Of a stretch of 64,000 bases of DNA, positions 11,934 to 24,179 are shown one piece after another (within the stretch, counting starts at the first letter, position 1; each line of letters starts with the position of its first letter). The notes below the pieces were generated by a model. The model saw nothing but the letters and a program-made list of their open reading frames with translations, did no database searches and was not told where the DNA came from. Source of the DNA: Tetragonia tetragonoides (taxonomy: Eukaryota > Streptophyta > Magnoliopsida > Caryophyllales > Aizoaceae); contig CM076153.1 in assembly GCA_038025085.1 (NCBI GenBank), positions 5,115,501-5,179,500 of the forward strand, written 5' to 3'. The position numbers were made by a program, and so were the translations under genes.

Positions 11934-12133
11934 GGGGTTATTGCTGAAATAGAAATAATGTTATTTGAAGCAAAGAACGACGACGCAAATAGATAGGAGC
12001 GAGGATGAAGGAGAAGAGGAGAGAGAAAGAGATAATCAGTGTAAGAGCGAAGAATAGTAAGGAATTGACATCTGTGTTTTTCAGGCGTTCAAGTGTTGAC
12101 ACGACATTTTGGCCATTTAAGACGCGTTGCCTT

Positions 12134-12429
12134 GGCGGGGCACCCACTCACTGACTTCTCTTTCATCCGCCCCGACTTTTCCCACCCTACCAGGAAAAAT
12201 GAGCACGAAAGTAACCAATAAATTGTAATTCTAGGATAGAGGTGGGAGTCAAGATGACAATCACCTCACTTAAATTTGGGGAAGATACGAGTTTAAATTT
12301 TATTATCCATTTAGAATCGGTTCTCCTCAACTTATTCATGTTTACTTTAACAAAGTTAAATAAAGTTCAACAAATTTAAATAAAATTCAACAAACCAATA
12401 TATAAACTTTGTTATAGTTAGGAAAAAGC
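12134..12429. other. PP2C upstream region
   Basis: AT-rich sequence between the PP2C 5' leader and the LINE; expected to hold the PP2C promoter. A short repeat of AATAAA(G/A)TTCAACAAA occurs at about 12358-12395. No gene seen. Confidence 0.5.
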
Positions 12430-12482
12430 AGCGCTAGAGAGAGAAACTCTCGGTGACGATTTTATCGCACACCACTGCTGCC

Positions 12483-13891
12483 ATGGGAGAAGGTGGAAAG
12501 AGAGGTCGACCAAAAAAAAAGCAACCAGCGAAGAGTGAGAAACAGATTCTGACTGATGAGGGGAGTGAGAAGTCACCGTCTCCTCGTCGTGCTTCGGTGG
12601 TTTTGGGGGATTTCATCCCGTCATCGATTGATTTGGGTATTTCGCAACCTGAAACCCTAATGGAATTTTCTGATAAGGGATGGGGGATTGAACAACCTGC
12701 TGATACTGAGCTTGAGACACTGGGTTTTTTTGAAGGAGAATCATCTCGAAGACAGGGTGAATTGTCGGGAAATAGGCGAAGCAGTTGGGCTGATGAAATG
12801 AGAGGGGTGAATCTGCGAAATTCGGTGCCAAGAGGAACGGGTTTTGAAGTTCCACATGAACAATCTGTGGCTACGAAAATCAGGGATACGATTGGCGTAC
12901 CTCGTACTAATTCACCACCTCCAGAACGTCCATGGCGGAACCTATTTCGTGAAAATCGGGACCCGTCACAAGGTATGAAGCTCTCATTTTTTGATTTGGG
13001 TGGTTCTGAGGACGTTAAATTGGATATGGAGGATGTGCAGGAAGTCATTGAGTTTTGGAGTCATACCTTAGTGGGATATTTTATGGGCGGGCGTGTTGAT
13101 CTTGCTGGGGTTAGACGTTTTATTGATCTTTCTTGGAAATCTTTGGCAAAACCACAAATTCATATGCATACAAAAGGATGGTTCATGTTAAAATTCCCGA
13201 ATGAAGAGGCTAAATTGGCCGCTCTTGGGGGGGGACGTTGTATTTGGGTGAGAGACTCTTGATATTGAAAATTTGGACCCCAGAATTTGCGTTTGGTGAT
13301 CAAGAACATTCGAAGGTTCCAGTTTGGGTTACGTTTCCGAACCTTGATCCCCTTTTTTGGTCCCAAAGGGGCTTGAGTAAGGTCGGGAGCAAGGTGGGGA
13401 GGCCCTTGTTAACTTCGCCATTTGGGAAATAGTTTCACCAGAAGGTAGTTTATGAGAATCTTCCTAAGTTCTGTGGGAAGTGTATGAAGATTGGGCACTT
13501 GCAAGAAAGGTGTGGTGTGTCTCGAATCTGGGTACCGAAAAAGCCTAGGCCACAACCTGTTGTCAATGCACAAATGGAGATGGGGCAACCGCAGAATTCT
13601 GAGGTTCTTCCTGTGGAAGAAATTCCATGTGTGGAGGACGTTGAGGGTACACCAAAGACTCATGTGCAGACAGAAGGGTTCCGGGAGGTGACCTCTAGGC
13701 GCCAATTCACAGCCCCTAATGGTGGACAGCTTGCTCGAGAGAAGAAAAAAGGTGGGTCCGAAGGGAGGAAGACAAAGACAGGTAATATCCTGAATATCTC
13801 TAATGGATTTGGGGCTCTGTTGCATGATTGGGTGTTGGGAGAGGGCCTTGGAAATGGGGGAAAGGAGAATCAAAAACCTCCTGATCCATGA
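12483..13891 (+). pseudogene. LINE ORF1 (nucleic-acid-binding, gag-like), broken
   Basis: The ATG at 12483 starts a basic protein (GKRGRPKKKQP) that leads into a DUF4283-type segment (FWSHTLVGYFMGGRVDLAGV). The frame breaks near 13230, continues as VPVWVTFPNLDPLFWSQRGL in a second frame to a stop at about 13432, and resumes at about 13440 with a zinc knuckle CGKCMKIGHLQERC (C-X2-C-X4-H-X4-C). It ends in TGA at 13889-13891, overlapping the ORF2 start by the four bases ATGA. ORF1 proteins of plant LINEs bind the element RNA to form RNPs. Confidence 0.8.
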
Positions 13892-16870
13892 TGAAAATGT
13901 CAATGTGGAATGTAAGGGGATGTAATGATCCCCTAAAGTTGACGGAAGTCAAAAACTACCTGTACAAAAATATTCTAGATTTTTTTGCTGTTATTGAATC
14001 AAAAATAAAGGAACCGAAGCTGGGCCCTATTATGGGTAGGATGTTTAGAGGGTACGATTGGGTTAGTAATCATGCTTGTCATCATAATGGGCGCCTCTGG
14101 TGCCTTTGGAAGGAAGGGGTTGTCACTGTTTCTGTTATTGCGATGACTGCTGAAGCTTTGCATTGCAAAGTTAGAGCTAGAGATGGTTTTGAGTTTTGTC
14201 TTACTATAGTGTATGCTTTGAATCATGGTGGTGAGAGGCAGTCTCTGTGGCGTGATTTGGGAGGCTGGGCTAGAAGTGTGCAAGGGTCGTGGATGGTTGC
14301 AGGAGATTTTAATGTGGTTCTTGCTCCTGATGAAAGAGTCTCGGATAATGCTCCTGATATGGGTGATATTGAAGATTTTGTTCAGTGCTTGGGTGGTTTT
14401 GGTTTACAAGATTTGCCTTATGCGGGGAACCAGTTTACATGGTGTAATAATCAACACGCTACTAGGAGGGTTATGTGTAAGTTGGATAGGGTCCTTGGTA
14501 ATTCTAATTGGATAAGTTTGCAAAGAGCTACTTCTGTCAATTTCTTATGCTCTGGGGTGTCAGATCATTCCCCAAGCCTCATCCATATTGGGGTTGATGA
14601 TGTAAGAACACCTAAAACCTTTAAATATTTGAAGTGTTGGGGTGAGGATTCAGATTTTCTGAGCATAGTTCGAAGAGTGTGGGATCAAGATGTTTGGGGG
14701 TGTCCCATGTATCAAGTTACAAAGAAACTGAAAATGTTGAAAAAAGAGCTTAAGGTGCTGCATCACAATAAGTATTGTAGCATTTCAGATAAAGTTGCTG
14801 CAGCAGAGGATGCTTTACATAGTGTACAGAGCCAGTTGCAAGTCAGACCTAGGGATGGTGATCTTATTCTGCAGGAAAAAGAGTTGAAGACTCAGTATCT
14901 CAAATGGAGAGCCATTGAAGAAAGTATCTTGAAACAGAGAGCAAGGGATGTTGATATTTCTCTGGGTGATGACAATAACAAGTACTTCCATGCAAAAGTT
15001 AAGGAAGGACATGTGAAACATAATATTAAGATGTTGTATGATGGTGATGGAAACTACCACACTGATCCAGGGGAGATTGCAGAGCTCATTCTTGATTTTT
15101 ACAAAAATCTGTTTGGAGCCACTCATGATGCTACTCCTTTTGAACCCGAGTTATTCCATGAAGGCTATGCTTTGTCAAGTCAACAGCAGAATGCAGTGAT
15201 TCAAATGGTTAGTGACAAAGAGATTAAGGACGCTATTTTTAGTATTCCTGATCTTAAGGCCCCGGGGCCGGATGGGTATAGTGCTGCCTTTTTCAAGCAA
15301 GCCTGGAGTGTTGTGGGGAGAGATGTTTGCAGGGTCGTTACAGATTTTTTTGTGAGGGGTAAATTGCTCAAGTCTGTGAATGCAACTGCTATAACACTTG
15401 TTCCAAAGTGCCCGAATCCTTCAACTGTTGGGGATTATCGACTCATCGCCTATTGTAACGTGTTGTACAAGGCTATTACTAAGCTGCTGACAGAGAGAAT
15501 GAGGAATGTAGTGTCTGAGTTGGTTGGGTTCGAACAGTCTGCTTTTGTCCCGGGGAGGAGGATTCATGATAACATTCTGTTATCTCATGAATTGGTTCAC
15601 AAGTATAATAGGAAACATATTTCCCCCCGTGTTATGCTGAAAATTGATGTACGAAAGGCGTACGACTCGGTGACTGGAGATTTCTTGAGGGTATTTGAAG
15701 GTGCTCGGGTTTCCTGAGTGGTTCATTCGTAGAGTTATGTTATGTGTTACTTCTTCTCAATTTTCAATCAACATCAATGGGAGTCTCAAAGGTTTTTTTC
15801 CGGGGAAAAGAGGATTGAGGCAAGGGGACCCCATGTCCCCTTATCTCTTTGTTCTTTGTATGGAGGGGCTTTCTAGGGTCATGAGAAAGCTTGCCCATGA
15901 CCCACAGTTCAAATACCATCCTAAATGCTCAAGGATAGGTTTGACACACTTAGTCTTTGCGGATGACCTTTTGGTGTTTTCTCGAGGTGACAGAAACTCT
16001 GTTACTACAGCTCTTCATGCATTCAACAAGTTTGTTGCTCTATCGGGACTGCATGCCAATGATTCTAAAAGTTGCCTTTATTTTGGAGGAGTGACATCTG
16101 ATGTAAAGGCGGATATTCTGGAGTGTACAGGATTTCAGGAAGGGTCTCTTCCTTTTCGCTACCTCGGAGTTCCTCTTTCTGCATCACGAGTTACTTATGC
16201 TCTTTGCCAACCCTTGCTGAATAAAGTGTCTAGGCATATCCATCATTGGGCTAGCCAGTTGCTTAGTTATGCAGGTAAACTTCAATTGCGGAACTCTGTA
16301 ATTTTTTCGACTCTCAATTTTTGGTGTGCTGTGTTTTTGCTCCCTAAGCAAGTTATTTTTTAGATCCATCAAATGGGTAGGAGGTTTTTGTGGGGTCATT
16401 TGTCTAAACCTCGTGCTCTTGTTTCTGTGGGGTGGAATAGAAGTTGCTGTAAAAAGTTTTATGGAGGGCTACAGATCAGAAACATTGAATGGTGGAATGT
16501 CGCAACGATGTGCAAGAATGTGTGGTGGCTTGATGCTGGCATGGCATGTTGCTGGGCGAAATGGGTGCGGGCGTATATGTTGAGAGATGCTACTATTTGG
16601 GAGGTCAGTACTAATTCTGGGAGCTCCTGGGTTTGGAGGAAGGTGTTGCAGGTGAGAGATGCTCTTGTCTGCAATGGTGACTCTGTTTAGGGTGGGGGAA
16701 ACATGATGAGATCCATGGTGCATAAGGGTAAGTTCAGTGTGCAGCAAGGTTATGAGTTGTTTGATGAATAGCGAAGTAAGGTGTGGTGGCATGGACTGAT
16801 TTGGGAGAGAGGGGCTCGACCTAGGCATACTGTTATTGCGTGGCTGGCCTGCCAAAAGAGGCTCATGACC
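13888..16870 (+). pseudogene. LINE ORF2 (endonuclease and reverse transcriptase), broken
   Basis: The first 609 codons are open. The APE-like endonuclease runs from WNVRG through VAGDFNVVL to GVSDHSP, then a linker, then RT motifs KAPGPDGY, FVPGRRIHDNIL and LKIDVRKAYDSV. A frameshift near 15700 moves to a second frame with GLRQGDPMSPYLFVL and the catalytic FADD (about 15958-15970). A stop at 16363 is followed by a third frame with the zf-RVT-type segment (SVQQGYELF..VWWHGLIW) and two further stops. The RNase H-like C-terminus is absent. Confidence 0.85.
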
Positions 16871-16875
16871 AGGTC

Positions 16876-17208
16876 TCACAAATTGTACAATAGTAAAACA
16901 ATATCAAAAGACAGAAATTGTAACCAATGTGATACCAAAAGGTAAGTTAGCAGTAGCATTAATAGTATTGGGACCAATTTTAATACCAATTCGATGTTTG
17001 GGAGGTACCCAATATTAGTCCTAGCAGGTACCCACTGGGTACTGGGTCCAGGAAAATGATACCCAGAATTGAAATTGGTTGCAACCAGTTCCAAATTTTG
17101 GGACCCAGAATTGGTATTGGCATGAGTAGTTCCAGGTCCAAACCCACCAGGTCCAAACCAATTCCAATACCAAAACCAGGTACCTAGGACCCATGCTCAC
17201 CCCTAGTT
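16876..17208. repeat. Right end of a hAT-like non-autonomous element (tentative)
   Basis: Dense repeats of GGTACC, GGGTCC and CCAATTCCAA-like words end in CATGCTCACCCCTA. Read inward on the other strand this is TAGGGGTGAGCATG, similar to plant hAT termini, and clustered subterminal repeats are usual for hAT elements. No matching left end or 8-bp duplication was found, so it may be a remnant left after a deletion that also removed the LINE 3' end. Confidence 0.35.
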
Positions 17209-17319
17209 AATCGTATATGTGTTAGACTAATTAAGCAACTAGTTTAAGTATTTGAAGTTTCAAATGAAGTACCATTAAAGGATTAGTATGGTTCCTAAAT
17301 ACTGAAAGTCTAGATGTTA

Positions 17320-17485
17320 TGAGTATACCTTTTGGGCTCGAAGTGTGGAAGAGGCTTATCATGTGCTAAAATATTTCACTTGGCCGGAATAGATGGCTCT
17401 AATACTATATGAAGTAACCAACTCAACCAAAAATTGAGGCGGATAATTATAGGCTCAATCAAAATTATACTATTCCTTATGCCAT
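17320..17485. repeat. Dispersed repeat, retroelement-derived
   Basis: CCTTTTGGGCTCGAAGTGTG through CTCTAATACTATATGAAG and CAACTCAACCAAAAATTGAG to TATACTATTCCTTATGCC. A related copy lies at about 41725-41960 (CCTTTGGGCTTGAAGTGTG, CTCTAGTACCATATGAAG, CAACTCAACCAAGATATGG). The shared CTCTRRTACCATATGAAG resembles a decayed tRNA-Met primer-binding region next to an LTR, so both are probably LTR-element remnants. Confidence 0.45.
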
Positions 17486-20440
17486 AGAGTACGCGTCAAA
17501 ATAGATAGACTCGTGCGCTCAAATGGGCCAAGGTAGGCCCATGGAGTTCACATGCTTGGACAATAGCCGCTCATGGGCTGGGCTACTTGTTAACATTTGG
17601 TCCTCTAGCCCTTTTGAACCATCTTTATACCATTTCTCGCTCCGCTCAAGAAAATCGGACTAGGTGAAATCCAATCCTTTATTGCCTATGTGAAAGCAAC
17701 ATCGATCCGTGCATGGGCCTATGACGGGCCACCTTTGCTCCAGTAGGCCCAAGACTTTGTAAGGTCCAAATCAACATTATGAGGCCCAAACATCATAGCT
17801 CTTTGAAGACGATGGGTGGATCGACATGGAAGTTGGAAACTCTCTACGTAAGCTTTGCAGCGGCTTTGTATCACTAATGTTTCTTCCGGTCGTGGAATCG
17901 TGGTCATCTTCCAAACACCTGTTTTATTCACGACAGCATTAGAAAATTAAGGAGGGTTAGGATCGGAATGTTTAATAGGAGTATGGTTTTCTTTCATGAT
18001 CCATGCATGGGTTTAATTTAGTGAATGAATAACATGACTTGCAAGGAAAAACAGAAGGGTGATGTTATTATCAGGTCAATAAATACTATTGTCAGGTCCA
18101 AAACTAAAAGGTTAGTTCTTTCATATTTTTATATATGTCATAAAATGACCTGACAATAGTATTTTATGACCAGACAATAACATTGTCCAACCAAAATTGT
18201 ATCCGTTTAAATTTGTAAACCGCTGCTTGGCTTAAGGGTTAAGGCCCATCATGGCAAGATTGAAGAGCTCAATTGAAACTTCACACCTAATAGAATGTTG
18301 GTTTTCACTCCATAATCTACTCAATCTCGAAAAAGATAAAGATATCAGTATATAAGTGTGTATCTATAGTCTCCTATAATATATATCATGTCAAATAAAA
18401 AAAAAATTGTGTGAAGTTAATCCACGGTGGATCAAAAAGACTAAATTAAATCTTTTAAAAATAATTTTCAAGTCCGAAAATATTTTGCCACTATCTAGTG
18501 TTATTAGTCCACGATTTCTACGCAACACAAGTTTTTCTAGAATTCTAGTGATAAAGACCATGAGTCAAACTTGTTAAGGAATGTTTCCAGGGTTTCATAC
18601 AAAAACACTAATTCCTTGGCAATGGTAGTCATTGTAGTCTAAGGCCAACCACTTAACATCATGAGAATATAAGCTAAGGAAATTAAAGTTTGTTGTAATA
18701 AAATGTGGCTTAAGATGTAGGCCAAATCTGGATGACCGGTGGTCCCTATAACATAATGACATGTAAGGGACCCATTGGTTACTCCTTTGAAACCTCAATG
18801 GGAGACATAGGAAATTCTATAACTACTTTGTCACCTCAGCAACTTATAATTAAGGGAGTGAAACTTGAAATCAAGTGTCTCAATTATTAATATATTGTTT
18901 TAACTTTAATTTGCTTCCACAACAAAGAGAAATTAAAGCTTAAATGTTCAAGTTTCAACCAATCATTGCAAGGTCTTGTGAGACTGCCTCTTATTTGACT
19001 TGCTTCTTGGCGCCCCCTGTTATTGCTCGCCTGAGAGTACGAAGAACTTTTGCTTTATACAAAAGAAATGCTTTGTGATTGTGAGTGTGACCGATCCAAA
19101 AATAAAGTAAGAGATGTACCAATTAGTTAAATAAACAAATTAGTACATTCCTTAAAATAAAATACAAAAAAATTAGTACTCGTATATATATTAGATAAAG
19201 TAATTAGACAGAGAATCAACGGATATCTAATTAACTAAAATTGTTCTTGGAGAAATCAAGATGACTAGCTAGCTAAACAACAATAATTGCAAGATTATAT
19301 ATGCAAAATGAAAGCGGTGTCCTAATATTTTGAATTTTGTTTAAAAGGGAATTATTATCGAGATCGGATTAAATAAGATATTTAGTAATGAAAAACAATT
19401 GTCTCACACAGTGGGATTCAATTGTTAATTCCATGTACTGATAAAGATGTACTTTTTGAAAGAGGATCAATATGAAATCTATTTAGAGATGAAAAAAATG
19501 AAGCAATTACGTTTAAGATTATATTACAAAATTCAATGAATAGAAAAGTGGATTATTGGACGAAGTTAATGATGCATATCCACTAACACTAAGCCGTTCA
19601 ATTAAACAAGTACTAAGTGGGCCAACATATAGGGAACACAACAAGAACAGTTTCTTACACATCAATTTTACTAATCCAACAAGTTGCAATTTTTGATGTT
19701 GTCAATCTTACTTCTCAAATAAATGTGGAACTTAGCACATGCTTAATTAAAGTTGTCTTTGAAAAGGATGGCTAAGATCGCTTGAGATGGCAAAAACACC
19801 TGTATAATACTGTACCTGCAGATTAATTAAAAAAATAGTCAGATCTCACTCATATCATCACTATTAGCAAATCACTTACCAATAACCTTCGATCATCACT
19901 GGATAATAAAGAGGTTGTATAATATTCTCAAATTTTAAAATCGGCTTTGATTATACGTGTCATTCAACACAAAAAAGCATATTACTGTTTATTGATGATA
20001 TTTGCGTGTTTTTACGACATGATTCTTAAAAGTTACTTTTCATATAATTAGTATAGTGTGTTCTATTTCAGTGATTCAAATTTAAAAACTTTTCCATAAA
20101 ATTCACATGTATATAGCTCTTTTGATGAAAAATTAAGAAGCCAAATTAAATTGATATATCATAACTATGAACATATTTTCTAGCTATCTAAATTAGAACA
20201 AATCAAAGGAAAGCAAAAGAAACTCTGAAAGAAAAAGAACAAGAGTAGAGTATAGGAAATGTATTGAATTGAAGTTGAGTTGGCAAGTTAAGAGTAGTAT
20301 GATGTCGTTTGGACCACCATTTTGCCTTTCCCAACCGGCCCAACATCGGGCCCATCTAACTTTCTTCCCTGTTCCCCGGTGTGCGATGAAAAAAATAGAT
20401 CGCCCTCCCATCTTTATACTCTTCCTACAGCCTTAAGTTG
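17486..20440. other. Intergenic, no gene seen
   Basis: No coding exon recognised on either strand. Contains the inverted repeat at 18062-18184 and otherwise unique-looking AT-rich sequence. Confidence 0.5.
18062..18184. repeat. Long inverted repeat, MITE-like hairpin
   Basis: The arm 18062-18098 (ATGTTATTATCAGGTC..ACTATTGTCAGGTC) is nearly the reverse complement of 18147-18184, with about four differences over 37 nt. A spacer of about 48 nt separates them. The transcript or single strand would fold into a stem-loop of about 120 nt. No open frame is inside. Confidence 0.75.
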
Positions 20441-20455
20441 TACTAGTACTACTAC

Positions 20456-20462
20456 TATATAA
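20456..20462 (+). promoter_or_regulatory. TATA box of the Ser/Asn-rich gene
   Basis: TATATAA lies 76 nt before the ATG at 20538, which leaves a 5' UTR of about 45 nt. Confidence 0.5.
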
Positions 20463-20537
20463 CACACCCAACACAAAAACACACAATGTACATACAGCCA
20501 CAAAACCAAAACCACCTCACCATCCAAACTCATCATC

Positions 20538-21492
20538 ATGGACACTCTCCAGCATCGTCAACTTGATCATGACGACACTGCGACATCGTCACCGTTACCG
20601 GAGATGTTCTCATTTCCCGGTACACCAACCGAGGCCGACGGTGAATCGTCCTCGGAGTTCGAATTCGGGTCATGTATCATGACCCCTGACTCTAGTACTG
20701 ATCATCCCATGAACGTCAGTGATCATGACCACCCTAGCAAAAACTCTGCCTCCCCGGCTGATCAATTCTTCCTTATTAATGGTCGTCTTCTCCCCCATGA
20801 CTTTCCCGTTGTCGTCCCCTCGACAACGAGCAGCCGGACCTCTTTTTCCGGTAAGGAGAATTCCGGACTTAGAGATCACAACAACAACATTAATATTAAC
20901 AACAACAACGCTATTATTAATAGTAGTAATAATAACGTTGTTGTTGTTAACTTGTCTAGGGGGAACAAGCGTGGGGAGCAACATGAGTAAGGACTCCTTA
21001 ATGTCATCTAGGAGCAATAGTGCCAACAGCCGAGGTAGTGGCAGTGTGATCAGCGCTGGTGGTGGCAGCACGTGTAGCACGTGTAGTAGTGCACGTACGA
21101 GCTCCAGCGACGTTTCGGAGAGGCGCGCGTTTCAGAAACGTATGAGGGCGTCAGGAAGCGTACGAAATGTTTCGCCGTTGGGTCAATATCAGTATAGTGA
21201 GTTTGGGAGGTCATCGTCTAGGAGGTGGCAGTTTATTACCCCGGCACCCGTGTTGGGCCCCAGCCGGTCGAGGAGAGGGAGGAGAGAGAGTGGGGTGGGG
21301 CCCACCGCGAGTCCGGGGAATAATAAGAAGAAGAGGGATAATAATCAAGAGAATAAGAAGAATAATACTAATGGTGAAGGGTTTTTGCAAAGGGTTTTGA
21401 GGACATTTGTTGCGAGGTGTAAAGCTTGTTATGCTATGGAGGGTCAGGATAATGACTTTGATTTGGATGGAACTACTACTGTAATTACCTGA
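20538..21492 (+). CDS. Ser/Asn-rich low-complexity protein, At3g15250-like by position
   Basis: The N-terminal part lies in one frame (20538 on: MDTLQHRQLDHDDTATSSPL, then EMFSFPGTPTEAD and FGSCIMTPDSS) and the C-terminal part in the next frame (SKDSLMSSRSNSANSRGSGS, then RRWQFITPAPVLGPSRSRRG and a C-terminal FLQRVLRTFVARCKACYAME). A 109-nt intron, 20851-20959 (GTAAGG..CTAG), joins exons 20538-20850 and 20960-21492 in frame to give 281 aa. The alternative is one intronless gene with one extra G in the G5 run at 20959-20963. The protein has no known catalytic domain. Ser-rich SSRSNS stretches and a basic, Cys-containing C-terminus occur in an uncharacterised plant family. Its place between the PP2C and the 'WNK-related' gene matches Arabidopsis At3g15250. 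Function unknown. Confidence 0.7.
20896..20950. repeat. Perfect 15-bp inverted repeat inside the putative intron
   Basis: TTAACAACAACAACG at 20896-20910 and its exact reverse complement at 20936-20950, with a 25-nt AT-rich loop. It lies just upstream of the proposed splice acceptor at 20959. If translated instead, it would give Asn runs followed by Val runs. Confidence 0.9.
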
Positions 21493-24179
21493 TTGGGAAT
21501 TGAAATAAGTTTCATCTTTTTTCCCCCCTTCTCTATTAGGGGTTGAATTCTATAGTTAATTGGGGTTTTCTGTAATTTGGAGGAAATTACTAAAGGAGGT
21601 TTTTTTTTTTTTTTGCTATGATGAGAAATTTGGGTGAGAAAAAGTTTGCTTTAAGAAATGGTAAAGGGAATCTCGATAATTACTTGTATTCTTTCATGAT
21701 CAACTTAATGCATATTACTCCTATAAAGATTATAAAATTTAACCAAAATGTACCTGGTTGATGATAAAGGGGATCTAGCTACAGCTAACAGTAATTAATA
21801 GTTAAGATACTGGAAATTTGGAATGAATACTGATGCTGATTAATCTCTATATGTTTACTGTCGGCGTTTGGTCTTGAATCGGGATAATGACTCTGCCAAG
21901 GTAATACTTGATTCAGTCAAGGTAATAGTTGATTATTTCAAGGTAATTTTTTCTTCAATTTGAAGCATTTGCTTTTAAAGAAGTACTTATTGTCGTGGCA
22001 AAATCACTCCCCATGTGCCTTATTGAAGTAGTATTATTTTAAGGATTTTATTACCAAAATATATAGATCATGACATACAAGAGACTGTAAAAAGGTCTCA
22101 GATCAGATTAATCCCAAAATAAGATATATGCAAACTAAGAGCTTCTATTATTTAGTTCAAAAATTGCTTAGAAGGAGGCCTTCAATTTTTTTAGCAAATG
22201 GAGAGGATCACAAGATTCACAACTCCTAAAAAACAAAATCCACATAAATCATAATCAATGTGGCCCAAATAAGCACACAGTCTAAACAACTAGTCATGGA
22301 TGTAACTTTTCAGATACATCTGAAACTACCTATTAAAAGTTTACTGATAAGGGATGGTCAAAATTAGTCATCGATTAAAAACGGTAAAAGTTAACTAAGA
22401 TCTGGGAGAGCATATAAAGTTATGGATGAAGCATTTAAAGTATCATTTTTCCGTTTTGTGGTATCACTAGTATATTCATAGTTTTCACTTTTTTGTTTAC
22501 GAGTATCACTTTTTCTCTTCCGCCTCATACATAAAGTCATCTCATATAAAAATTTTCTGATAAAGTAAAACAACTTTCTTATTGTTTTTATACCTATTGT
22601 TAGAAAATAACAACAATAATAACAATATGGATCATCGTTTTAGTACTTCAAAAACCTTTGTCAACTTATCAACTGAAACTGAAATAGCAACAATAACAAT
22701 AGTAATAATGTAAATTTTGAATTTTTTTTTATACAGTTTAGCAGAATAGAACGATATAAGTATCAAATACATAGTCTTTGACTCTTGTACAACTCTGTTT
22801 CACACTAAGACAGACAAAAAAATTATTTAAAATGTAACATTTTTTTTTCCATGGCAACCAAAAGTGTTTAGAATCGCACCAAAAATTTAAGTAATCGGTT
22901 TCGTCCAAAATTACTATTTTGTTTTATAGGAGTATGTTTTATCCAATCCAAGGTAGAAGAACCGAGCAAATTTAGGAACCAAGGACAAGAAGTGGGCATC
23001 GTCACTCAACGCATTTGTCTAGTGCAAATAGTGGTATCTAAGGCCTAACTTCAAACTTTGGAATCTTGGAAAATGGTCATTTTGGGTGGGAAATGCATGC
23101 ACGAATAATTATTCCCCAAGCAGTTCGGTTGCCAACGTCAGAAATATGTTTTCCGGAATCCTTGAAAACCGTAGCTGCCTGCCATAGCTTTAAAATGATA
23201 CAAAACGTAATCTTTCAAAGAAAATGTCAAAAATTGGGTTAGGATTCTCTATCGTTTTTAAAAGAACAACAAAGGTGATATCCTTTAAATTTCACTATAG
23301 GATTGATCTTTCTTTTTTGAGTCATTGAATTGCAGCTTTACAAGGAGCATTTGGGTGATTGTGGAAAGAAATAGAGAGAAGAAAATGACGGTCTCTACTG
23401 TCTGAACTATAAATTCCTTATTTATTAATTATTCCCTAATCCATTGTTCCAAACACAAAACTATAAAATATCTAATCATCTCATTGGCCTCTAGTCTCTA
23501 CATGTACAATCCCTCAAGCATTAATTTGATGATTACATGAAGCATTCTCCAATTTCGCCAAAGACAGATTCAGCCTCCAAGTGTACTTTCTTTAAAGGGA
23601 CCTACCCACCGGCCACCTTGCTAAACCAACCAAATTTCGTACCAATTATTGCTACAAAAAGAACCAAGCTTTGTCACCATACCAAAATAGTATCAGAAAC
23701 TGGATGAGTAAAGACTTACAGGCCAGGTCAAACAAAGAAACCTAACAACATAATGTCCAAAAAATTATGCACTTTCAAACTCAAGTGAATAGGTAACTCA
23801 ATTATGTAGTACTGTCTTGTGTGGCATAAGGCAGAAAACACAATCAATATGAGAATGCCAGTCTCAAATTGATGTCAAATTATTCCTCTTACAAATACTT
23901 TCTTAGGGGAAGCTACAAGTGTACTTCCATCAAAGAACCTACAAATCGTGCTGAAACTACATCCATTGGCACTTATACTGCAAAAAAGGAACATTAAATA
24001 ATTAACTTGGCTATGCTTTGAAGACTAAAGATAAAAAGGAATGAAACTTCAACTAGAAGTTATGCTCCCTTAAGCTAGAATAAATGTGTGAAGAAAGGTT
24101 TAAGTAGACTCCAAACAAAGAAAGTACATGAAGAACAGTCAACTAATTAAAAGGATACTAAAACTAGCATAACCTTTAG
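21493..24179. other. Intergenic; probable 3' UTR of the minus-strand gene at right
   Basis: No gene recognised. A loosely tandem motif CAAGGTAATANTTGATT is repeated three times at about 21897-21945. The last few hundred bases probably hold the 3' UTR of the 'WNK-related' gene, which reads leftward and stops at 24180. Confidence 0.5.

Larger units (their letters stand above)
12430..16875 (+). mobile_element. LINE-type non-LTR retrotransposon, decayed and 3'-truncated
   Basis: Ordered plant LINE (L1-like) structure: a short 5' leader, ORF1 with DUF4283-like and CCHC zinc-knuckle regions, then ORF2 with APE-type endonuclease, reverse transcriptase and the start of the zf-RVT region. It has frameshifts near 13230 and 15700 and in-frame stops near 13430, 16363, 16688 and 16770, so it cannot encode its own proteins. 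The RNase H-like part and poly(A) tail are missing: homology stops at about 16870 and unrelated repeat sequence follows. No target-site duplication could be defined because the 3' end is gone. Confidence 0.88.

Noticed and set aside
11938..12147. Minus-strand frame just upstream of the PP2C start (MGAPPRQRVLNGQNVV..)
   Set aside because: Lies in the PP2C 5' leader and does not join to the phosphatase frame; probably untranslated.
12434..13048. 204-codon minus-strand frame opposite LINE ORF1
   Set aside because: Antisense of a recognised LINE ORF, with no domain of its own.
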